Source: Candidatus Equinaster intestinalis
Lineage (GTDB): Bacteria; Bacillota_A; Clostridia; Oscillospirales; Acutalibacteraceae
Length of the DNA: 10,901 nt
Reading direction: 5' to 3'
NCBI GenBank assembly: GCA_018065375.1
Contig: JAGHTJ010000019.1
Coordinates: 1 to 10,901 of the forward strand
Shown here: in pieces, positions 5,233 through 10,901 of the stretch
Layout of the letters: every line of letters starts with the position of its first letter
Position numbering within the stretch: the first letter of the stretch is position 1
Position numbers and translations under genes: made by a program
The notes under the pieces: generated by a model
Database searches by the model: none
What the model was told of the DNA's origin: nothing
The model's input: the letters and a program-made list of their open reading frames with translations, nothing else

Positions 5233-6579
5233 ATGAAAAGAATTTTATGTATTTTACTTGCAATTGCCATGATTTTTGCACTTTGCTCATGCAAACTTCA
5301 TTTCGGAGGAACTACCATAAAAACCGATGATACCACAAGCGGTACAACCTCCAAGAAGAACACCGGAAACAAATCGGATAAAAATGAGAGTCAATCAGAA
5401 GATGACGATGACGATACTGATGACGATGACGACACCTCTCAAGTTGATGATGATGACGACACCGATGACGATGATGATAACGATGAGGATCCCAATGCCT
5501 GGAATTTCAATAATACATACTATAAGCTTACCAATGATAAGAAGCTTACGGTAGGTTATATCGGCGGCTCGGTTACGGTTGGCACCGGCGGCGACACCCA
5601 AAACGGTTGCTGGAGAGCCTACACTACAAAATGGCTTAAGGATACTTATAAAGCCGATGTTACCGAAATAAATGCGGCAATGGGCGGTTCTTCGTCAGTT
5701 TGGGGCGCACCGCGTTATCAGAACTGGATTTTAAGCAAAAAGCCTGACCTTGTTTTCATTGAATTCTCAATAAACGATTTCTATAATTCGAATTCTACCG
5801 GTTTTCCGGGCGAAGCCGAAAGCGCAATGCTGATGGATTCTATGATTCGTCAGACCCAGAAACAATTGCCCAACTGTGATATAGTTGTTGTTACGGTTGT
5901 TGACAGTACAACTATAAAGCAGGGTAATAAAAATGCAGACGGTCATAAAAAGGCCGCCGAATACGAGGGCGTTCTTTATCTTGATGTTACCGAGTCGCTT
6001 CTCAAAAAGGTTACACAAAACCTTACAAACTGGGGTAAATACTTCAATAACAGCGATGCCGTTCACCCCAACGCCGATGGCTACAAGATTTATTCGGATT
6101 ATATAACCTCCGAGCTTGCTCAAAAATTTGAAGAAAGTGCCGCGGCAAAGCCGAGCGGACTTAAAGCACATACCGTACAGTCGAAGCCCTATAACGCGAA
6201 TGTTCCCGAAAAGTATACCTTGATTTACGGTAAAGACCTTAAATACGATAAGGCTAAATGGGCTCTTAAGGACGGTGTTTCCGGTAATAAGTTCGGCTCA
6301 TCGTACATTTACGCCAAGGAAACCGGAGCTTCCGTTTCCTGCGAGTTTACCGGCAATACGGTATCCATCTTCGGTGTATTTGCGGCAGGCAGCAAGATTG
6401 AAGTAACTGTTGACGGCGGCGCAAAGAGCAAAACTATTGCTTCCGATAAGGCGGCAGGAGAGGTACTGCTCTGGACCGACCTTGAAAACACCAAGCATAC
6501 CCTTACGGTTAAGGTAACCGGCAAGGTTGAGAATGATAAGACCTGTCAGCTTTCATGTATCGCGGCAGGCACAAGATAA
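5233..6579 (+). CDS. SGNH-hydrolase lipoprotein 1, with poly-aspartate linker
   Basis: The 448-residue surface lipoprotein is first of three tandem paralogues. The signal peptide ends in LCSC (Cys20). A Ser/Thr/Lys-rich stretch leads to an acidic linker at 57-86 with 22 Asp: two copies of D5-T-D5 joined by TSQV. The SGNH domain follows (about 90-300): nucleophile in IGGSVTVGTG (S113), GGSSS (G151/G152), EFSIND (N181) and DAVHPN (D275, H278). The C-terminal 130 residues, with GASVSCEFTGNTVSIFGVF and a VDGG turn, look like a beta-sandwich resembling carbohydrate-binding modules. Likely an extracellular ester hydrolase acting on glycans; the substrate is unknown. Block I reads GGS instead of GDS, as in one subgroup of this superfamily. 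The linker may span the cell wall or bind divalent cations (inference). Confidence 0.88.
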   Translation: MKRILCILLAIAMIFALCSCKLHFGGTTIKTDDTTSGTTSKKNTGNKSDKNESQSEDDDDDTDDDDDTSQVDDDDDTDDDDDNDEDPNAWNFNNTYYKLTNDKKLTVGYIGGSVTVGTGGDTQNGCWRAYTTKWLKDTYKADVTEINAAMGGSSSVWGAPRYQNWILSKKPDLVFIEFSINDFYNSNSTGFPGEAESAMLMDSMIRQTQKQLPNCDIVVVTVVDSTTIKQGNKNADGHKKAAEYEGVLYLDVTESLLKKVTQNLTNWGKYFNNSDAVHPNADGYKIYSDYITSELAQKFEESAAAKPSGLKAHTVQSKPYNANVPEKYTLIYGKDLKYDKAKWALKDGVSGNKFGSSYIYAKETGASVSCEFTGNTVSIFGVFAAGSKIEVTVDGGAKSKTIASDKAAGEVLLWTDLENTKHTLTVKVTGKVENDKTCQLSCIAAGTR

Positions 6580-6602
6580 AAGACCAAATAAGGGATAAAA
6601 AT

Positions 6603-7889
6603 ATGAAAAAAATAATCAGTATTTTGCTTGTTTTGGCATTGACCCTTATGGGACTTTGCGGCTGTACGAAGGAAGAGGGCAATACAGATAATAAATCGTC
6701 TGAAGCTACCGGAGTAGAGGTTGACCCTAACGATAAAAACCTCAACATTGTAGGCGATATAGCTTCTCTTAAAACCGTAACCGCCAAGGAATCCTTTGCT
6801 TCGGCAAGAACCTTTACCGAAGGCAAGGCTGTACCCTGGACCTTTGATAACACATATTTTAAGCTTAAAAACAAAAAGGAGCTTAATATTGCATATACCG
6901 GCGGCTCGGTTACGGTTGGTACCGGCGGCGATATGAAGAAGGATTGTTGGCGAGTTTATCTTAACAACTGGTTTAAAGAGCAATATCCCGATGCTACGAT
7001 AAACGAGATAGGCGCCTATATCGGTGCTACGAGCTCAAGCTGGGCAATAGCCCGCTTTAAGCGCGAGGTTATCGAGAAAAAACCTGACCTGCTTTTCATC
7101 GAATATTCGGTAAACGATATTTATACCGGACTCAACGGTGATACAAGCGCATCTATTATGGACGGTATGATAAGGTCGCTCAATGCGGCTGTTCCCGAAT
7201 GTGAAATAGTTGTAATATCGGTTCCGGATAACGGCACTATTGACGGTAGCTCTATGGCCCGAGATGCTCACATGAACACCGCACAGTATAACGGTGTGCT
7301 TTGGCTCGATATGGCGGTACCGCTTAAAGAGGCAATGCAGAAAAACGGTAAGGGTTGGAAAGACTATATTACCGATAGCGTTCATCCCAATCCCGATGGA
7401 TATAAGGTTTATGCCGATTATATTGAAAAGGTGCTTTCCGAAAAGCTCAGCGAATGTGAAAAACGCGATATAAGCGGACTCGTAAAACATACCGTTCCCG
7501 AAAAACCGTATACCAGCAACAGCAATCTGAAAAATCAGACACTCTGGTTCGAGGATTTGAAATTTGACGATACCATGTGGAGAAAAGGCAGTACGATGAA
7601 GAAGCTTTACTTCGCCGGCCAGTATCCCACACTCCGCAGTAAGGAAGTGGGCGCAACCCTTACCTTCCAGTTTGAAGGCTGTTCCTTTGCGGTGTTCGGA
7701 GATTTCAAGAAGGGCGCTGATGTTAAGTTTACGCTTGACGGCGGCAATGAAACTGCGATAGGTATGGCAAAGGATAATTCGGGAGAAAACCTGATTTATG
7801 ATAATCTTGCTCCCGGTGTAAAGCATACCGTAACTATGACGGTAGAGGGCAAAGGCCTTTGCGGATTAGTTGCAGTTTATATGGGATAA
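6603..7889 (+). CDS. SGNH-hydrolase lipoprotein 2
   Basis: The 428-residue lipoprotein is second of the tandem paralogues. The signal peptide ends in LCGC (Cys21). A short polar linker to about residue 75 lacks the poly-Asp tract of its upstream neighbour. The SGNH domain has TGGSVTVGTG (S102), IGATSS (G141), EYSVND (N171) and DSVHPN (D258, H261), followed by the same C-terminal beta-rich domain (about 300-428, with GATLTFQFEG and LDGG). The ATG at 6603 is chosen over 6555 because 6555 lies inside the preceding gene and AAGGG sits about eight bases before 6603. The 23-base gap from the first paralogue indicates one operon. Residues LDMAVPLKEAMQKNGK make it closer to the third paralogue than to the first. 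Likely an extracellular esterase with unknown acyl substrate. Confidence 0.88.
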   Translation: MKKIISILLVLALTLMGLCGCTKEEGNTDNKSSEATGVEVDPNDKNLNIVGDIASLKTVTAKESFASARTFTEGKAVPWTFDNTYFKLKNKKELNIAYTGGSVTVGTGGDMKKDCWRVYLNNWFKEQYPDATINEIGAYIGATSSSWAIARFKREVIEKKPDLLFIEYSVNDIYTGLNGDTSASIMDGMIRSLNAAVPECEIVVISVPDNGTIDGSSMARDAHMNTAQYNGVLWLDMAVPLKEAMQKNGKGWKDYITDSVHPNPDGYKVYADYIEKVLSEKLSECEKRDISGLVKHTVPEKPYTSNSNLKNQTLWFEDLKFDDTMWRKGSTMKKLYFAGQYPTLRSKEVGATLTFQFEGCSFAVFGDFKKGADVKFTLDGGNETAIGMAKDNSGENLIYDNLAPGVKHTVTMTVEGKGLCGLVAVYMG

Positions 7890-7893
7890 ATTA

Positions 7894-7923
7894 AAAGTCC
7901 GTGAGGTTCCCCTCACGGACTTT
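7894..7923 (+). promoter_or_regulatory. Intercistronic hairpin between lipoproteins 2 and 3
   Basis: A 13-bp perfect stem (7894-7906 with 7911-7923) with a ttcc loop is followed by CGC rather than a T run, so it is a poor terminator. It could be a partial attenuator, an mRNA-stabilising or processing structure. It ends seven bases before the AAGGAG site of the third gene. Confidence 0.65.
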
Positions 7924-7944
7924 CGCAAAAAAGGAGATTGTTTT

Positions 7945-9150
7945 ATGAAAAAACTAATCTGTATAATGCTGGTTTTCAGTATGATTTTCGGGCTTGCCTG
8001 CGGTTGCTCGGGAAATTCCGATGAACCCGGCAGCAAAACCGATAGCTCCTCTGCTACCGAAAAATCGGGCGAGGTTAAGTTTTTAAGCACGAGAAAATAT
8101 CAAACGGGGGAGGGCACACCCTGGAGCTTCGATAATACCTATTATAAGCTTGCCCATGATAAAAAGCTCAAGATAGGATATATCGGCGGCTCGGTTACGG
8201 TGGGCACCGGCTCGGAGAATGGCGAATGCTGGCGCGAGTATACCACAAAGTGGTTTAGGGATAACTACCCGAATGCCGAGGTTACCACAATAGATTCGGG
8301 CTACGGCGGCACGAGCTCACTTTGGGGTCTTGCAAGATTGCAAAGTATGATAATCGACCTCAATCCCGACCTTGTTTTTGTAGAATTTTCGATAAACGAC
8401 CTTTATAACTACATATCCGAGGACCAGAGCGCCGCAATTATGGAGGGCATCATTCGCAAGATAAACGCCAAATTGCCCAACTGCGATATTGTGATAATCA
8501 GCGTTGTTGATAATCAAACCGTGGTTTCGCAGTCGCTTAATGCAAAAATGCACAGCGATATAGCAAAATATTACGGTATAAGCTGGCTCGATATGGGAGT
8601 TCCGATGAACGAGGCAATGCAGAAAACCGGCAAAAAGTGGGCTGATTTTGCTTCGGATTCGGTTCACCCGAATAAAGAGGGTTATAAAATTTACGGCGAC
8701 TATATCGAAAACTACCTTGCCGGCAAGCTGAAAGAAAGCGCCGGAAGAAATCCGGGCAAGCTTACTGCCCATAAGATGCCCGATCTGCCATTTACCGATA
8801 ATTCGGCGCTTAAGGGCGAAACAATTTGGGCAAAGGATATACCGGCGGATTCTGCTACATGGGAATATTTGGAGAGTCAAACGGCAAAATACGGCAAATA
8901 TTCAATTCGCGGCAAAAAGGGAGCAGAGCTGGAGCTTGAATTCAGCGGAAGCTTCATAGCGATATTCGGAGATTTTAACCGCGCTCAAATGGACTGCACA
9001 TTAGACGGTCAATGTGAGCGGAAGCTCGGCTATAAAGAGGAGCTCGGAGAGGTTATGCTTTATGATAATCTTGACCCGAATGAAAAGCACACCCTGAAAA
9101 TCAAGGTAAACGGCTCACGCGCCAGAATAACGGCATTTTTAATCGGATAA
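7945..9150 (+). CDS. SGNH-hydrolase lipoprotein 3
   Basis: The 401-residue lipoprotein is last of the tandem paralogues and the shortest. The signal peptide ends in LACGC; the lipid-bearing Cys should be C21 by alignment, though C19 is possible. The linker is short (to about 55). The SGNH domain shows IGGSVTVGTG (S83), GGTSS (G121/G122), EFSIND (N151) and DSVHPN (D238, H241). The C-terminal beta-rich domain (about 275-401) has GAELELEFSGSFIAIFGDF and a LDGQ turn. The ATG at 7945 is supported by AAGGAG (7931-7936) eight bases upstream; an in-frame ATG at 7870 would overlap the previous gene and place the signal peptide internally. A bidirectional terminator follows. Likely the same kind of extracellular glycan esterase as its neighbours. 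Confidence 0.88.
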   Translation: MKKLICIMLVFSMIFGLACGCSGNSDEPGSKTDSSSATEKSGEVKFLSTRKYQTGEGTPWSFDNTYYKLAHDKKLKIGYIGGSVTVGTGSENGECWREYTTKWFRDNYPNAEVTTIDSGYGGTSSLWGLARLQSMIIDLNPDLVFVEFSINDLYNYISEDQSAAIMEGIIRKINAKLPNCDIVIISVVDNQTVVSQSLNAKMHSDIAKYYGISWLDMGVPMNEAMQKTGKKWADFASDSVHPNKEGYKIYGDYIENYLAGKLKESAGRNPGKLTAHKMPDLPFTDNSALKGETIWAKDIPADSATWEYLESQTAKYGKYSIRGKKGAELELEFSGSFIAIFGDFNRAQMDCTLDGQCERKLGYKEELGEVMLYDNLDPNEKHTLKIKVNGSRARITAFLIG

Positions 9151-9159
9151 CGATTGAAG

Positions 9160-9201
9160 AAAAAACAAAAGAGGTTGCGTTGCAACCTCTTTCATTTTTT
9201 T
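9160..9201. terminator. Bidirectional terminator
   Basis: An 11-bp stem (9168-9178 with 9182-9192, loop gtt) has a T run at 9195-9201 on the plus strand and an A-rich left flank (9160-9165), which is a T run on the minus strand. It can end both the lipoprotein operon and the convergent RsgI-like gene. Confidence 0.88.
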
Positions 9202-9216
9202 AATATCTCTGTTTTA

Positions 9217-10155
9217 TTACCAAAGACCGGGCAACCAACCGGAATCGTCATTGGAGACTACATAAGAAACGGAGTTTCTCGAAACGGTTGATTCAGGCTT
9301 TGAGGGAGCATCGGAAGTGCTCGTTGAGGGTGTTTCGGAAGGAGTTGCCGATACATCGGTCGAAGGCTCGTTTCCCGAAACGGCGGTGCTTGTTGAAGGA
9401 TTGCTTTCGGTAGAAGTAATATCGGCGGTGGTGTTTGAATTATCATCATCGTCCTCTTCTTTTTCTTCTATCTTGATTTCCTTCTGCTCTTTATTGGCAT
9501 CGTCAATAATTTCCTGCGGCTGTTTACCGCTTGAGGTCTTAACAAGAGAATTGATTATTTCGGTGATGGAAAGCTTTATAAGCTTTGCTTCGTCAAGGTC
9601 GTCCGACTGCTCGGCAATCTTTCTGCAAAGATAAGCCTTGGCATAGGAGGCATTGTTTTCCTTGGCAAGCTGTTCGAGGTCTTCGGATTTAACCTTGATA
9701 TACATACAGTAAACCTGCGCGTCCGAACCGGCTTCCTTAAGGGTTTCCTTGAATTGAGCCGAGAGCTGGTCGAAATCGGCTTCATTGCGGCTTTCAACCG
9801 CCAAAAGAACAATATTGTTTGCATCTCCGCCGATTTTCTTCGCCTCGATGAGGTTCTTTACATAGGCAAGAGCCGACTGCTTAAAGGGAACGAGGGTTGT
9901 GATGTTTGAAATTAGGTCGGCATCGGTTTTGTTTTCAACGGTTACACCGTTTACAATGTATCCCGATGTTGAAAGATTGAAATAGGCGGTTGGCTCTGTT
10001 TCAATCGTTACGGTTACCGAATCACTTGCAACCGGGTTTGTTTTTTCCTTTGAACCGGCAATAACAGCGGCAACGATGATTATTACGAGGATAAGAACCA
10101 ATGCAATGCAGGTAATAATCAAATTACGATGCTTACCGAAAAGTCTGTTAGTCAT
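9217..10155 (-). CDS. Membrane-anchored protein with RsgI-middle-domain-like region
   Basis: The 312-residue protein has a short basic N-terminus, one strongly hydrophobic membrane segment (about 11-34) and an extracellular part. Residues about 44-150 resemble the middle domain of RsgI anti-sigma-I factors: VTVTIETEPTAYFNL, then GYIVNGVTVENKTDADLI, a helix and NNIVLLAVES. The RsgI N-terminal cytoplasmic anti-sigma domain is absent, so a direct anti-sigma role is not supported. A helical stretch follows, then an acidic run (KEEDDDD) and a Ser/Thr/Pro-rich low-complexity tail, ending in DDSGWLPGLW. An AAGGAG site about eight bases upstream supports the start. It may be a surface sensor or a partner in envelope regulation; the domain match is by eye and moderate. 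Confidence 0.6.
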   Translation of the reverse strand: MTNRLFGKHRNLIITCIALVLILVIIIVAAVIAGSKEKTNPVASDSVTVTIETEPTAYFNLSTSGYIVNGVTVENKTDADLISNITTLVPFKQSALAYVKNLIEAKKIGGDANNIVLLAVESRNEADFDQLSAQFKETLKEAGSDAQVYCMYIKVKSEDLEQLAKENNASYAKAYLCRKIAEQSDDLDEAKLIKLSITEIINSLVKTSSGKQPQEIIDDANKEQKEIKIEEKEEDDDDNSNTTADITSTESNPSTSTAVSGNEPSTDVSATPSETPSTSTSDAPSKPESTVSRNSVSYVVSNDDSGWLPGLW

Positions 10156-10192
10156 AATAACTACTCCTTAAATAATAATTATTTACATCTAT

Positions 10193-10220
10193 ATTATACA
10201 TAGTTTGCCGAGTTTGTCAA
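10193..10220 (-). promoter_or_regulatory. Promoter of the RsgI-like gene
   Basis: Minus-strand TTGACA (10220-10215) and TATAAT (10198-10193) with a 16-base spacer, about 40 bases upstream of the ATG. Confidence 0.85.
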
Positions 10221-10533
10221 CCGAGATTTACGCCCCTCCATATTTTGACATTTTTTGCGCCCCGAACACAACTTGTAGTAAAAAAATGTTATTCAAGGAA
10301 TTTTTGTGCAAAACCTTAAAAAATCAGGCTACATTTTTTCACAAATTGTTCAATTTTGCTTGACATTGCCGCCCGAATTTGTTATTATTGAACAGTAAAG
10401 GTATAAGTATGGGTAATTGTCGGTTTTTCGCGAGTTTTCTCGAAAAATATAACATTTTACCATATTATCCGCAATTTACATTTTCGTTCTTTTTCGCCGA
10501 AGAACGTACATTTCAAAACAGGAGGAAGATACT
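10221..10533. other. Intergenic region between divergent genes, with long leader
   Basis: Bases 10221-10350 are AT-rich and I see no gene or strong structure there. A promoter follows at 10360-10388, and then an about 140-base leader before the secreted-protein gene. The leader contains an imperfect hairpin near 10424-10448 (bulged tttttcg/cgaaaaa type) and a 7-bp hairpin (10485-10491 with 10500-10506) about 13 bases before the AGGAGG site. A 42-codon open frame (10409-10537) also crosses the leader. No riboswitch class is recognised. Confidence 0.6.
10360..10388 (+). promoter_or_regulatory. Promoter of the secreted-protein gene at the right edge
   Basis: TTGACA (10360-10365), 17-base spacer, TATTAT (10383-10388). 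The start of transcription would be near 10395, giving a leader of about 140 bases. Confidence 0.85.
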
Positions 10534-10901
10534 ATGAAGAAGTGCTTAAGCATCGTTTTGGCGCTGTTGTGCGCGTTGTCGGTATTCTCGGCAGCAGCAT
10601 ACGCCGAACCTGCCGAAGTTACTGAAAAGACCGATGGCACGCAGGAAATTGCCGTTCCTGCAGACACCGGCAGTGTTGAGTATGCAGATTACCTTGAAAC
10701 AAACAAAAATCTCAAGGATGCAGAAAAAGCCGATGAAATTTTCATCAAGGGTAATTCATTTACCGCGAATGAGGGAGCTGTTGTTACGGCTGCCGATTTC
10801 ACCGATGAAGAAAATGTTAAAAAAGACGGCGCAATAAAATGGGAAAAGGAAAAGGGAAGCCTTACATACACCTTTAATGTGGCAAAAGCAGGCTTTTATA
10901 C
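10534..10901 (+). CDS. Secreted protein, N-terminal part (possible carbohydrate ABC-transporter binding protein)
   Basis: The frame is open from ATG 10534 to the window end (122 complete codons), so the gene is truncated by the window. AGGAGG (10520-10525) lies eight bases upstream. The protein begins MKKCLSIVLALLCALSVFS with a probable signal-peptidase I site after AAAYA (residues 20-24) and has no lipobox. It continues with YADYLETNKNLKDAEKADEI and IKWEKEKGSLTYTFNVAKAGFY. This resembles the N-terminal beta-rich carbohydrate-binding-like region I associate with large clostridial extracellular solute-binding proteins (a YADYL...GS.TY.F.V..AGFY pattern). That match is from memory and moderate; the diagnostic solute-binding domain would lie beyond the window. 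It could instead be another secreted glycan-binding protein. Confidence 0.7.
   Translation, partial: MKKCLSIVLALLCALSVFSAAAYAEPAEVTEKTDGTQEIAVPADTGSVEYADYLETNKNLKDAEKADEIFIKGNSFTANEGAVVTAADFTDEENVKKDGAIKWEKEKGSLTYTFNVAKAGFY

Noticed and set aside
6555..6602. Upstream in-frame ATG for lipoprotein 2
   Set aside because: It lies inside the preceding gene, has no ribosome site and would put 16 residues before the signal peptide.
7035..7826. 263-codon open frame on the minus strand
   Set aside because: It mirrors lipoprotein 2; similar reverse open frames appear opposite its paralogues, as expected from shared codon bias.
9317..9634. 105-codon plus-strand open frame opposite the RsgI-like gene
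   Set aside because: Its Ser/Val-rich sequence is the complement of the low-complexity tail and has no support of its own.
10245..10273. Second plus-strand promoter from TTGACA at 10245-10250
   Set aside because: No -10-like hexamer is found at 16-18 bases; the promoter at 10360-10388 is far better.

Overview
The window looks like a chromosomal segment of a Gram-positive, low-to-mid GC anaerobe of class Clostridia, probably a gut-type Oscillospirales/Ruminococcaceae relative. This is an inference from strong AGGAG ribosome sites, TTGACA/TATAAT promoters, lipoprotein signal peptides, a PASTA protein, an RsgI-like protein and a ferredoxin-linked thioredoxin reductase. No phage, transposase or CRISPR array is visible.

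Layout. Bases 1-160 hold a structured non-coding repeat region. Next, on the minus strand, come tRNA-Met and tRNA-Glu with their own consensus promoter and terminator. Upstream of them is a two-gene redox operon (ferredoxin-thioredoxin reductase catalytic chain, then thioredoxin), also on the minus strand. A PASTA-domain lipoprotein is read divergently from it (1061-1804). It converges, across a cloverleaf-like intergenic element and a bidirectional terminator, on a cytoplasmic SGNH hydrolase (1967-2785, minus).

From a back-to-back pair of consensus promoters near 2820-2885, a plus-strand operon starts: an initiating polyprenyl-phosphate sugar-phosphate transferase, a DUF4422 glycan-biosynthesis protein and an alpha/beta-hydrolase esterase (2927-5128). 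After a terminator and a new promoter come three tandem paralogous lipoproteins (5233-9150), each with an SGNH esterase domain and a C-terminal beta-rich domain. A bidirectional terminator separates them from a membrane-anchored RsgI-middle-domain-like protein on the minus strand (9217-10155). The window ends inside a secreted protein (10534 onward) that resembles the N-terminal part of large clostridial carbohydrate ABC-transporter binding proteins.

How it may fit together (inference): a lipid-linked glycan would be started by the sugar transferase and handled by the DUF4422 protein. Five predicted ester hydrolases (two without a signal peptide, three lipid-anchored outside) could trim or edit O-acyl groups on that glycan or on an imported one. 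The esterase-dense locus with a triplicated lipoprotein family is the best candidate for an undescribed surface-glycan editing system. The two structured intergenic elements are the best non-coding leads.
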